Source: CAZSLO01 sp964608025 (GTDB lineage: Bacteria; Chloroflexota; Dehalococcoidia; Lucifugimonadales; CAJWER01). Taken from it: a stretch of DNA of 22,668 nucleotides. This document shows, one piece after another, positions 15,486 to 22,668 of the stretch. Under the pieces are notes generated by a model. That model saw only the letters and a list, made by a program, of their open reading frames with translations, was not told where the DNA came from and did no database searches. The stretch lies in assembly GCA_964608025.1 (NCBI GenBank), contig CAZSLO010000002.1:1-22668 (forward strand). Direction: 5' to 3'. The translations under genes were made by a program, and so were the position numbers. Every line of letters begins with the position of its first letter. Within the stretch, counting starts at the first letter, position 1.

Positions 15486-16718
15486 TTATCCAACCACCTC
15501 TTTAAACACGCGGAGGTAATTCAGTCCCAGGATTTTACGTAGCTCCTCCTCGTTAAAACCACGCTCCACAAGTTTCAATGTGATATTCGGCCAGTCAGTA
15601 AATTGGTCGAAAGATTCGATCCGATGTCCATTACTGAGACGATGTTCCGGCCTAAAACCCGCCCAGGAGAATCTCCCACGTGTACTCCGGGGATCAGGGT
15701 TTTCAGCATACAAATAAGATGTGTCAAATGGTCCGTGAGAATCAGGGAATTCAATATTCGATTCTGTACCAGGACCAGGGCCACACTTGTCACAACCTAT
15801 ACCCACATGGTCGATCCCCATCACATTTACCAGGTGTTCAACATGGTCGACGAAATGATCCAGGGTCGCCCCTGTATCTTCTCGAATAAACCCACCTATT
15901 GCAGCCACGCCGAAAAAGCCTCCCCGCTGTGCAATCGCCCGAGCCAGGTCATCATCTTTTCCACGATCGTGATAGCTAATCGCGTTACTCGTTGAGTGAG
16001 TGACTATCACTGGGCTATTGGAAACTTCAAGTGCATCCCATCCAACCTGTTGACTACAATGGCTGACGTCTACCAGCATATTTAATTCATTGAGTCGTCC
16101 TACTACCTCATGGCCAAAATAAGTAAGACCTGTCTTATAACGCTCAGTGCACCCGTCACCAACGAGATTACGCAAGTTATAGGTCAGTTGTACGACCCGT
16201 AATCCAAGGTTATAAAAGAGCTCTATTCGTCCAAGATCCCCTCCAAACGGAGTCGTATCTTGAAAATCGAATATTACACCCCGAACCCCATCCTCATGGA
16301 CACTTTCAATATCATCTGCCGTCAATACAAGCCTAAGATCGCCATCCATTGCATCAATAATAGATCGAGCTTGGGACATAGCTGTTACGGAAGTCTCGAA
16401 GGCAGTTTCGGGTTGTTCAGGGCCTGCATAAGTAGCACTGGCAACATCCACGCCAGAAGTTTTCCAAAGACCCATATATTCTCTTCTAGCCTCCGCCGAT
16501 GTCTGTATCTGGGTGGCAGCCATTGCTTGAAGTAGTTTACGTATTTCCCCGCGAGTTTTGCCTTCGGAGATATAGTCTGACAATGCACTCCTCATAGCGT
16601 CGTTAAACAAAAGACCCGATGTCGCTCCAGGCTGCTGGCTATCGACAACAAGAATTTCGTCGTGGAACTGCCTAGCTTCCCCAGGGGTAAAAATCGGCTC
16701 TCGCCTTGGTGAGGACAT
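15486..16718 (-). CDS. Membrane-dipeptidase (M19)-like protein with altered metal site
   Basis: A 410-aa protein of the renal/membrane dipeptidase family, zinc enzymes that split dipeptides, D-amino-acid dipeptides or beta-lactam-like bonds. Recognisable segments: FYNLGLRVVQLTYN, LVDVSHCSQ (His220), PVIVTHSTSNAIS (His241, spaced 21 residues from His220 as in the human enzyme) and DHVGIGCD. The first HxD motif, however, reads DSQQPG (Gln28 and Pro30 at the His and Asp positions), the bridging Glu appears as Gln153 in FDFQDT, and the substrate-binding His in LTHN is Tyr180. The beta-metal histidines remain while the alpha-metal site seems lost. ATG 16718 has GGAG 7 bases upstream. It heads the tight gene run. 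Confidence 0.82.
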   Translation of the reverse strand: MSSPRREPIFTPGEARQFHDEILVVDSQQPGATSGLLFNDAMRSALSDYISEGKTRGEIRKLLQAMAATQIQTSAEARREYMGLWKTSGVDVASATYAGPEQPETAFETSVTAMSQARSIIDAMDGDLRLVLTADDIESVHEDGVRGVIFDFQDTTPFGGDLGRIELFYNLGLRVVQLTYNLRNLVGDGCTERYKTGLTYFGHEVVGRLNELNMLVDVSHCSQQVGWDALEVSNSPVIVTHSTSNAISYHDRGKDDDLARAIAQRGGFFGVAAIGGFIREDTGATLDHFVDHVEHLVNVMGIDHVGIGCDKCGPGPGTESNIEFPDSHGPFDTSYLYAENPDPRSTRGRFSWAGFRPEHRLSNGHRIESFDQFTDWPNITLKLVERGFNEEELRKILGLNYLRVFKEVVG

Positions 16719-16856
16719 GCACCTACTCCGGTACCGTAATTAGTTGATGTTATATCGAAGAGATCCTCGGTTCAATAACTGGGCCAAGGAATCGTTCAAA
16801 CTCATCAGGACAATACTGTTTTGATATTTTTCTTACAATTGAAACGAGATTGTTGT

Positions 16857-18020
16857 TTATCCGTTAACTAAATTATTCTTCTGTTCCTGAAATCTCGCGG
16901 GATCAAATTCCCCAATTGGGATTGTAGTCTCTGACTGCACGACTAGTTCAGCAGTAAGCAATGCCATGGCGGGCCCGAGCATGAGTCCCAGTCGTCCACC
17001 ACCAGTAGCTATATAGGCTCCTTCCAGACCGGGTATTTTACCTAAAACCAGTTTCCGATCCGCAGACAACGGACGAATACACGCCGTGTGTACCAATACT
17101 TCTGCTTCGACGATGGTAGGTATGTTTTTAGAAACCGATGTGATGATTTCTTCCTTCGCGGCTTTTGTAATGGTTTCGTCGATACCTATTGTTTCGAATG
17201 TAGGACCAATCCAAGTCAGGCCATCAGGCTTGGTCGAGGCAAAGCGATCACCCCCGCCAACCGATGATCTTATCGGGGAACCAGGCAAACGCACTCTTAG
17301 TATCTGTCCCTTCCAAGGCTCCATCAGTATGGGGGTGCCTAGCCAGCCAGAGGCACCTTCGCTCCAAGGCCCCATGGCAAAAACAACCTTTTCACAGGCT
17401 ATCTCCTCTTCACCAAGATTTACCCCCCGGACACGTCCATTAGTCTTGTTTAGTCCTGTAACTGTACCGTTTTTAATCTGGGCACCTTGCTGTTCGGCAC
17501 TCATCGCAAGAGCCTGGGTCAATCGCTGGGCATTGACATCACATGTGCCTTCCATATAAATAGCTCCGAGGGCAGCTGGATTTATCCTGGGTTCAATCCT
17601 ACGAGCCTCTTCAATACCTATCCATTCAACCCGGCAACCTTGTCGATCTACCTCCCACGACCGTCGTTTTTGCTCCCAACCAAGCGGCTCCTGGGCGGCT
17701 ACAGCTTCTACCTCTTCAAATGCAAGTGACAGGGACGGGCGTTCACGGAATTCAACGTTTATCCCCGTCTCTTCGTATAAAGAATCCGCAAGCCCACCAT
17801 GTAGCCGCATACCCAACGAAGCTACATCAAAATGGGTACCATCCATACCTGATTCGTCAAATGTGCCCAGTGCTGCGTACGAAGCGCCGGAAGCATGGCT
17901 AGCAATCCCGTCCCGCTCCACCACAATGCACGAAATTCCCTGCTTTGCTAGGAAATGGGCTGTTGCAGTCCCGACAATACCTCCACCAACCACCACGACA
18001 TCCGCAGAATTTTTGTTCAT
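16857..18020 (-). CDS. FAD-dependent oxidoreductase (DAO / glycine oxidase family)
   Basis: A 387-aa flavoprotein of the D-amino-acid oxidase fold, which oxidises amines or amino acids such as glycine, sarcosine or D-amino acids. The N-terminal dinucleotide motif is VVGGGIVGTATAHFLAKQG with GGGIVG at 12-17 and Glu35 at the end of the second strand, followed by SHASGASYAALG. The C-terminal ATGGGRLGLMLGPAMA is the second FAD-contacting segment. Its start ATG 18020 has a moderate SD (AAGGTAG). It is 138 bases upstream of the dipeptidase gene and 137 downstream of the PhyH gene, so it may be a separate unit or share one long transcript. Substrate unknown. Confidence 0.88.
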   Translation of the reverse strand: MNKNSADVVVVGGGIVGTATAHFLAKQGISCIVVERDGIASHASGASYAALGTFDESGMDGTHFDVASLGMRLHGGLADSLYEETGINVEFRERPSLSLAFEEVEAVAAQEPLGWEQKRRSWEVDRQGCRVEWIGIEEARRIEPRINPAALGAIYMEGTCDVNAQRLTQALAMSAEQQGAQIKNGTVTGLNKTNGRVRGVNLGEEEIACEKVVFAMGPWSEGASGWLGTPILMEPWKGQILRVRLPGSPIRSSVGGGDRFASTKPDGLTWIGPTFETIGIDETITKAAKEEIITSVSKNIPTIVEAEVLVHTACIRPLSADRKLVLGKIPGLEGAYIATGGGRLGLMLGPAMALLTAELVVQSETTIPIGEFDPARFQEQKNNLVNG

Positions 18021-18157
18021 TTAATCTACCTTTATACTTGGGCAATATAGACTTGTTACCCGAAAATAAATCCTAAGTAAGATTACGGCTGTTACTCCAA
18101 TTAATGTCCAGATATAGACATTATTGAAAATTCTTGTCCTATCTTCGGATCTACTCC

Positions 18158-18934
18158 CTAGCCGGAATATTCATTATTAGCTATCTTTTTTCGAAATTTA
18201 TGGTATTCCGTTGTAGCAGCCAGGTCATGTAAAGTCGCGCGCTTCATGTAGGGAACATAGTTGCCAAGGTGCCATGCCGTCGACCTGTAAAGGGCATAGT
18301 CGCCGGCCTCCAAGTGAAGTTGAGTAGCACCTGGCATACTACGAGTATATTCGAGACACAAGCGCTCACGCTCTTCATCAGACTTACCTGGAAAATCGAT
18401 CATCTCTCTCTTTCGATCTATTGGAAACAAGGAACTTTCCCCGGGGAGATCATCCGCTCTCAAATGGCTACCAGCCACGTACCACAACGAACTATCCTGG
18501 TAAAGAGGACAGTTGGCCTGGTTGAAAAAATCAGGGTCGTGGAAAGCTTCACGCCATTTTTCACTATTCACCTTCGGATTGTCTCTTCCATCTCTATGCC
18601 ACATGGTGCAGTAAGGGACATCGGCAGGTTCCAGCAATATTCCAAGTGTTTTCAAACTGGAAGGACGATGACGAGATGTTAGTACGTAGGCAACGGCATC
18701 CACCAAGCCAGGTAATTCCGCAAAATCGATAAACGGCTGATGATCGAGATCATATTCGACAACAGGCTGCAATCTCTGGGCCTGTGGCCCTAGCTCCGTC
18801 CTGGCAATCTCACGTGCAACATCAGTAGCATTGCGAAGATCACTTAGCAAAGATTCCGGTACTATACCCTTGAACACCGTGTATCCTCGCATCTGGAATT
18901 CGACGATATGCTTTTCCGAAATTTTAAATGCCAT
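18158..18934 (-). CDS. Phytanoyl-CoA dioxygenase (PhyH) family oxygenase
   Basis: A 258-aa Fe(II)/2-oxoglutarate-dependent oxygenase-like protein. It starts MAFKISEKHIVEFQMRGYTV, a typical PhyH opening, and contains the iron-binding HxD in MWHRDGRD (His113 and Asp115), the distal His222 in STAWHLGNY and Arg232 in MKRATLHD, which in the family holds 2-oxoglutarate. These are the full expected ligands, so it is probably active as a hydroxylase or halogen-free oxygenase on a small molecule. ATG 18934 has AGGAG 9 bases upstream. It is the first gene of the minus-strand run and diverges from the SEC-C gene across 270 bases. Substrate unknown. Confidence 0.88.
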   Translation of the reverse strand: MAFKISEKHIVEFQMRGYTVFKGIVPESLLSDLRNATDVAREIARTELGPQAQRLQPVVEYDLDHQPFIDFAELPGLVDAVAYVLTSRHRPSSLKTLGILLEPADVPYCTMWHRDGRDNPKVNSEKWREAFHDPDFFNQANCPLYQDSSLWYVAGSHLRADDLPGESSLFPIDRKREMIDFPGKSDEERERLCLEYTRSMPGATQLHLEAGDYALYRSTAWHLGNYVPYMKRATLHDLAATTEYHKFRKKIANNEYSG

Positions 18935-19204
18935 TTCACGTAACTCCTAGGGTAGCAAGATCTATGGTTCAATACCCCAATTAGAAATGTCATCCTGGTT
19001 CAAGATCAGAATCAATCCTGTTCCGTTCCCGGCACCAGGTAACAGTATTAGATTGTTGACCAGGCGACGGCCGTTTAATATACGGTTGTGATTACAAGAT
19101 ATATAAATCTCAAGGGATTACTATACAGCCAACTAAATCCTGGTATAGGCTGAATCCATAAAGCAAGGACCGGATCAATCCAAACCTGATAGTAGAGAAA
19201 CTAC
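18935..19204. other. Divergent intergenic region
   Basis: 270 bases between the PhyH gene (minus) and the SEC-C gene (plus). I find no gene here. It contains small imperfect hairpins, such as CCGT-TTAATAT-ACGG near 19069-19085 and CAGCC/GGCTG near 19127-19153. It must hold promoters for one or both genes, but no convincing -35/-10 pair stands out. Confidence 0.4.
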
Positions 19205-19393
19205 TTGGTAATAGGCAAAGAACGCACTAATTGGAACCCAGAACACGGATCAGCATGTACCTGTGCAGCCTGTGAGGCACGGGCTGTTGAACAACGCAGG
19301 TTTGACCAAGTAGCCCAGGGTCGTAAAATCGGAAGAAATGAAAGGTGTCCTTGTGGAAGTGATAAAAAGTACAAAAAATGCCACGGTGGATAG
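19205..19393 (+). CDS. Small SEC-C motif zinc-binding protein
   Basis: A 62-aa protein ending in a SEC-C motif: ERCPCGSDKKYKKCHGG, the C-x-C-x8-C-H zinc site found at the C-terminus of SecA and in many small proteins. A further cysteine set, CTCAACEA, lies near residue 18, so more than one zinc may bind. The only in-frame start is TTG 19205 (a stop lies 12 bases upstream), and no strong SD precedes it, so initiation is uncertain. In SecA the motif aids contact with SecB or ribosomes; stand-alone copies are of unknown role. The domain call is solid; that the gene is expressed is likely but not proven. Confidence 0.72.
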   Translation: MVIGKERTNWNPEHGSACTCAACEARAVEQRRFDQVAQGRKIGRNERCPCGSDKKYKKCHGG

Positions 19394-19408
19394 TGATACC
19401 CAACCATT

Positions 19409-19418
19409 GTGTGCACAC
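19409..19418. repeat. Perfect 10-bp palindrome GTGTGCACAC
   Basis: A perfect palindrome upstream of the amidohydrolase gene and 16 bases after the SEC-C stop. A second palindrome, GGGCGCCC, follows at 19439-19446. Either could be an operator or part of a hairpin. Regulatory function is only a guess. Confidence 0.3.
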
Positions 19419-19502
19419 CAGCCCGATTTAAAAACAGGGGGCGCCCAGAAAAGTATTGATTATTTTTAAGCAAATCTTATCTACTAAAACAAGAGGCACA
19501 CC

Positions 19503-20330
19503 GTGATTATCGATTCTCATTTACACGTATGGAGTCAAGAAGAGTCGCGATACCCCTTCGGAGAAGTATCGAGGCCTCCTTCGGAAGACGAAGCATCGGT
19601 TGAATTACTAAGCCAGTATATGGCCCAATCCGGTGTGGAAAAGGCTGTCATAGTGCAGCCAATCCACTATCTATATGACAACCGGTATGTCGCAGATTGC
19701 TTATCCCGTTTCCCCGGAAAATTTGCAGCAGTTGCGCTCGTTGATCCTAAGGAGCCAAGCTCTCCGGAAAAACTTGAAGACTTGGTCCGCAACCAGGGTT
19801 TTGGAGGAATGCGTCTCCACTTATCAAGACAAGCCGATCCAGCAGTACTGTCGATGCCTGACCAAGACCCTTTGTGGAAACGGGTAGAAGAACTAGACGC
19901 ATGTTTCATTATTCTAGGTAAGGCCGATGCATTACCGGCAATCGAACCAATCATCGGCCGTTTCCCCGGGGTAAAAGTGGTTCTAGACCACCTAGGAGGA
20001 CCATCTCTTGATGAAAAACCTCCATATCCTCTTCGCAACAATATCTTGAAGATGTCAGATTACCCTAACGTCTACGTCAAGATATCCAACATGAATCGAA
20101 TATCTCAGCAACCTTATCCACACCGAGACACCCACGACCTTGCACGAAGTATCTATGATGCTTTTGGTCCCGAACGGCTTATGTGGGGCACCGATTTTCC
20201 GCATGTTCTCAAAGCTGGTGGATACAACCGGGCGTTGGAACTGGTTCGGGATGAACTCGACTTCCTGAACAAAGAAGACAAGGCCTGGCTGTTCAACAAG
20301 ACCGTTCAAAAAGTGTGGAAGTTCGAGTAG
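19503..20330 (+). CDS. Amidohydrolase family protein (2-pyrone-4,6-dicarboxylate hydrolase-like)
   Basis: A 275-aa amidohydrolase_2 protein. It opens IIDSHLHVW (His6 and His8), then GGMRLHLSRQADPAV, VVLDHLGGPSLDEKP (His163) and LMWGTDFPHV (Asp231). The intermediate position often holding His or Lys reads ILGKADALPA, with Gly139 instead, a pattern of lactonase-type members that need little or no metal. The start is GTG 19503 with AGAGG 6 bases upstream. It is on the opposite strand to the other amidohydrolases and unrelated to them in position, so it probably serves another pathway. It may hydrolyse a lactone or amide; substrate unknown. Confidence 0.86.
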   Translation: MIIDSHLHVWSQEESRYPFGEVSRPPSEDEASVELLSQYMAQSGVEKAVIVQPIHYLYDNRYVADCLSRFPGKFAAVALVDPKEPSSPEKLEDLVRNQGFGGMRLHLSRQADPAVLSMPDQDPLWKRVEELDACFIILGKADALPAIEPIIGRFPGVKVVLDHLGGPSLDEKPPYPLRNNILKMSDYPNVYVKISNMNRISQQPYPHRDTHDLARSIYDAFGPERLMWGTDFPHVLKAGGYNRALELVRDELDFLNKEDKAWLFNKTVQKVWKFE

Positions 20331-20400
20331 CCTCCCGTAACAAATGGACCTATATACAATTACAAGCACCCTTCTAGGTAATGTTGTGAATTTGAAGCGT

Positions 20401-20430
20401 GGGAATCTTATTTTGTTCCCCAGGTTTTTA
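20401..20430 (+). terminator. Weak candidate rho-independent terminator
   Basis: GGGAA (20401-20405) and TTCCC (20416-20420) form a short stem with a 10-base loop, followed after CAGG by TTTTTA. The stem is only 5 bp, so this is a weak candidate for ending the amidohydrolase transcript. Confidence 0.25.
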
Positions 20431-20481
20431 CTTCGCTACAAAGGTAGTTTCCACACCGTTTTTTATTAGCGGCCATATCCC

Positions 20482-20490
20482 AAGGAAGGA
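20482..20490 (+). promoter_or_regulatory. Shine-Dalgarno site that decides the start of the 536-aa protein
   Basis: AAGGAAGGA ends 10 bases before the ATG at 20501. The longer frame from GTG 20399 has no comparable site, so 20501 is preferred. Confidence 0.6.
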
Positions 20491-20500
20491 CCAAAATACC

Positions 20501-22111
20501 ATGCCCAAACCCAGGATGATGTACTACACCGATGCAAGACATCCGCTTGTATATATGTACGAGCCACCAATGAGAAAAGAGGAGTTTGAATCAACGATTG
20601 ATGAGTTAGTGGGCACACCTATAGAGGCAGTGATGTTTTGCCTGGGTGATGGACGCACAGTGATGCATGATTCTAGTGCAGGAGAGCTCTGGGGACACAA
20701 CGTTGAAAAATGGGATCACGTGATATTTCGACGTGCCCATCAGAACATCAAGTCTCTTATAGAAGAAGATAATGATCCTCTCCGAATTATTTGTGATCGT
20801 GCACACGCCAAGGACATGCTTTTGTATCCAACCCTCCTGGCACAGCTACCAAGTGGAGTGAGAGGTGGACCAGGATATGACATACGGAGTTCTGACTTCA
20901 GGCTTGACAATCCCCAGCTGGAAATCGGGGCATCCGAAAATATCTCACCAAGTTATCCCGGGCTACACTGCGCAGATTTCAAGCATCAAGAAGTAAGAGA
21001 CGAGCGATTTGGAATCATCAACGAGGTCTTGAATAACTATCCTGTAGACGGATTCGAACTTCAACTGAATTTCTGGCCATATTACTTCCATCCCCAAGAA
21101 ATAGATGAAGGCACAAAGACTATGACCAACTGGATGGAAGATATTTACCATTCAGTCAAACAGGGACATCCAGACCGAGAGTTTGTAGTGACTATTCCCG
21201 CCAATATGGATGTTTGCCTTTCAAGAGGACTTGATATCCGTGAATGGATCCGGCGGGGAATTGTAGACGTCTTGGTTGGCCAGCCTCTACAGCGACCAGA
21301 ACTGATGGATCCTAATGGGGCTTTCCTAACTTATGATGCTGAAACTCTGGCAAATTTACGTAGCCTGGTAAAAGCTACCTCCAACACAGATTGCCGGGTC
21401 CATGCAACAGTAAACAACTCGATTGATTCAGATCGTCTGAGCAATGCCCCGATAGAAATGATCCGGGCTGCAGCAGGGAATTTCTGGGAACAAGGAATCG
21501 ATGGTATGTATGTCAACTGGTTTGGTAGTTGGCCCTACCAATCAGAGTTCTATGAAAGTCTGCGGGAATTGCCTCACCCCGACATCATGGCTCCCAAAGA
21601 CAAGCACTATCATGTCCCCACCGCTATGGGAATCGATCCAGAAGGTAAATTGGCAAAACAACTTCCTGCCGACCTTGTGGTCGGATCACACGTCCCTATT
21701 GATCTGACAATTAACGATGACTTACTGCTCTGGGATGATGCCGCCAGGGTACATGAAGTAATTCTCAGATTCCGAATCACCAGTGCAACGGAATTAGACG
21801 AATTCGGATTCAAACTGAACGGAATGGATTTGCCCTCAAACCTTATGCGTAAAATTAACAGCATGTACGCAATGAGTTCTCCCCGATACCGGGTATTCGG
21901 ACAGTGGTTTATCTTCAGACTCGACAAAACTCACTGGCCAGTAAAAGGGAGCAATGCCCTCGAAATCAGTATACTGAGCCGGGATCCTGTAACTACACCA
22001 ACCCCGTCACTGCGAGATGTAGAGTTGGAAACCAAGTATCTGCTTGGGAAAAGTTTCCATCGCGACTTTATTGATGCTGACCTAGGACCCTACGAATCGA
22101 GGACGAGATAG
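20501..22111 (+). CDS. Uncharacterised GHL10-like TIM-barrel protein
   Basis: A protein of 536 aa from ATG 20501. The N-terminal two thirds look like a (beta/alpha)8 barrel resembling family-10-like glycosyl hydrolase (GHL) domains: VDGFELQLNFWPYYFHP (Glu186 after a barrel strand), REFVVTIPANMDVCL, VDVLVGQPLQRPELMDP and QGIDGMYVNWFGSWPYQ. The last 130 residues or so (from about 400) look beta-rich, like a carbohydrate- or lipid-binding sandwich, with VILRFRITSATELDEFGF. No signal peptide in the chosen frame, so it is likely cytoplasmic, which is unusual for a glycan hydrolase. Predicted function: glycoside cleavage or sugar binding. The fold call is moderate; catalytic identity is not established. 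Confidence 0.6.
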   Translation: MPKPRMMYYTDARHPLVYMYEPPMRKEEFESTIDELVGTPIEAVMFCLGDGRTVMHDSSAGELWGHNVEKWDHVIFRRAHQNIKSLIEEDNDPLRIICDRAHAKDMLLYPTLLAQLPSGVRGGPGYDIRSSDFRLDNPQLEIGASENISPSYPGLHCADFKHQEVRDERFGIINEVLNNYPVDGFELQLNFWPYYFHPQEIDEGTKTMTNWMEDIYHSVKQGHPDREFVVTIPANMDVCLSRGLDIREWIRRGIVDVLVGQPLQRPELMDPNGAFLTYDAETLANLRSLVKATSNTDCRVHATVNNSIDSDRLSNAPIEMIRAAAGNFWEQGIDGMYVNWFGSWPYQSEFYESLRELPHPDIMAPKDKHYHVPTAMGIDPEGKLAKQLPADLVVGSHVPIDLTINDDLLLWDDAARVHEVILRFRITSATELDEFGFKLNGMDLPSNLMRKINSMYAMSSPRYRVFGQWFIFRLDKTHWPVKGSNALEISILSRDPVTTPTPSLRDVELETKYLLGKSFHRDFIDADLGPYESRTR

Positions 22112-22151
22112 CCGTCTACATCTCTTTACAGGCCATATAGGGGGTTGATGG

Positions 22152-22226
22152 TGGAGCGGGAGACCGGATTCGAAGCGGCGACAGCCTGCTTGGAAGGCAG
22201 GAACTCTACCGCTGAGTTACTCCCGC
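22152..22226 (-). tRNA. tRNA-Gly(TCC), CCA encoded
   Basis: Read on the minus strand, a 75-base cloverleaf: acceptor GCGGGAG/CTCCCGC, discriminator T, encoded CCA; D arm ACTC-AGCGGTA-GAGT; anticodon arm CCTGC-CTTCCAA-GCAGG with anticodon TCC (codon GGA); variable loop CTGTC; T loop TTCGAAT. The T stem GCCGC/CCGGT has a C-C mismatch at positions 53-61, which are almost always G-C in bacteria. All other stems are intact, so the tRNA is likely functional, or at most slightly impaired; a sequencing or assembly error in that base is also possible. Confidence 0.93.
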
Positions 22227-22377
22227 TCGTATACTCATTATCCATCAATTTCATAGCTAAATCTAGGGTGTGCTGACAAACGGGAACATCGCATCCCCAA
22301 TTTTTATACCTTCCTGGTCTATCAATACCCCACAACTATCCGATTCAATCCGAAAGATTCCCACCAGAATTGAAACC

Positions 22378-22668
22378 CTATGACCCAGACTCGATATCGG
22401 CAAGTACCTGCTTCACATATTCGAAAGACCGGCGATCAGCAGTGATCTGATCTCCTTCCGTTGCCCCTTCAACCGCGAGATAGCCGTCAAAATCATGGTC
22501 ATGCATTGCCGATATAGCGAAACGGTAGTCTATATCGCCATCAGGCAATGGGACACGGATAAAAATCGAGTGCTCATTCTCAGGGATATATACCCTGTGG
22601 AGATTCTTACAGTGCCAGTACTTTGATCGAGGAGCAAGAGCAACTATAGCTTCATCCGTAGTCTCCTC
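22378..22668 (-). CDS. Sugar phosphate isomerase/epimerase-like protein, C-terminal fragment (5' end beyond window)
   Basis: An open minus-strand frame enters at the right edge and ends with TAG at 22378-22380, giving 96 codons and no start inside the window. The translation has WHCKNLHRVYIP, with the SPIE-type His, then RVPLPDGDIDYRFAISAM, FDGYLAVEGATEGDQ, with a likely metal Glu, and a final SFEYVKQVLADIE helix. This is the order seen at the end of xylose-isomerase-like TIM barrels (vHvKD, G-x-G-x-x-D, GY-x-G-x-x-x-E). It would be the fourth SPIE-type gene in the window. Family call good because three motifs occur in the right order; the N-terminal half is unseen. Confidence 0.8.
   Translation of the reverse strand, partial: EETTDEAIVALAPRSKYWHCKNLHRVYIPENEHSIFIRVPLPDGDIDYRFAISAMHDHDFDGYLAVEGATEGDQITADRRSFEYVKQVLADIESGS

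Noticed and set aside
17086..17559. 157-codon plus-strand frame inside the DAO-type gene
   Set aside because: Antisense shadow; the real gene has intact FAD motifs at both ends.
22112..22377. tRNA-adjacent region considered as an integration (att) site
   Set aside because: No duplicated tRNA 3' end, integrase or mobile gene is visible in the window.

Overview
The window reads as a stretch of bacterial chromosome from an uncultured, metabolically versatile heterotroph. Genes are closely packed, most have good Shine-Dalgarno (SD) sites, and GTG and TTG starts are common. The mix is a GMC oxidoreductase, several sugar-phosphate-isomerase/epimerase-like (SPIE) TIM barrels, a Gfo/Idh/MocA dehydrogenase, a CehA/McbA-type metallohydrolase, a phytanoyl-CoA dioxygenase-like oxygenase, amidohydrolases and a divergent M19 dipeptidase. 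Such gene sets are known from uncultured organic-matter degraders such as SAR202-type Chloroflexota, Poribacteria and Latescibacteria. That placement is inference only: no taxonomic marker gene is present. I see no mobile element, CRISPR array or origin.

Layout. (1) 1-1119, plus: tail of a GMC oxidoreductase, then an SPIE protein with its SD inside the GMC gene. (2) 1258-3974, minus: a tight three-gene operon of SPIE, SPIE and Gfo/Idh/MocA. It diverges from (3) 4199-6772, plus: a large PHP-type metallohydrolase of the CehA/McbA kind; the shared 220-bp region holds an inverted repeat and a candidate promoter. (4) 6829-9837, minus: D-2-hydroxyacid dehydrogenase, aldo/keto reductase and a multi-pass membrane protein. 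(5) 10053-11507: a GT2 polyprenyl-phosphate-type glycosyltransferase (plus), convergent with a WbaP/PglC-like sugar transferase (minus). (6) 11546-18934, minus: a long catabolic- or biosynthetic-looking run in transcription order: PhyH-like oxygenase, DAO-type FAD oxidoreductase, divergent M19 dipeptidase, alpha/beta hydrolase, DegT-type PLP enzyme, a metal-ligand-less amidohydrolase-like protein and a normal amidohydrolase. The last five are spaced by -4 to 39 bases. (7) 19205-22111, plus: a small SEC-C zinc-binding protein, a further amidohydrolase and a 536-aa GHL10-like TIM-barrel protein. (8) Right edge, minus: tRNA-Gly(TCC) with encoded CCA, then the C-terminal part of a fourth SPIE protein running off the window.

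How the genes may work together. GMC or Gfo/Idh/MocA oxidoreductases combined with SPIE barrels are the known toolkit for oxidising a sugar or glycoside to a keto form and then isomerising or cleaving it. The metallohydrolase, hydroxyacid dehydrogenase and aldo/keto reductase could process the aglycone or the acid products. The six-to-seven-gene minus-strand run looks like a dedicated pathway for an amide-, ester- or amine-containing small molecule. Two of its enzymes, the M19 protein and the first amidohydrolase, have lost family metal ligands, and this is the most unusual observation in the window. No substrate can be named from sequence alone.
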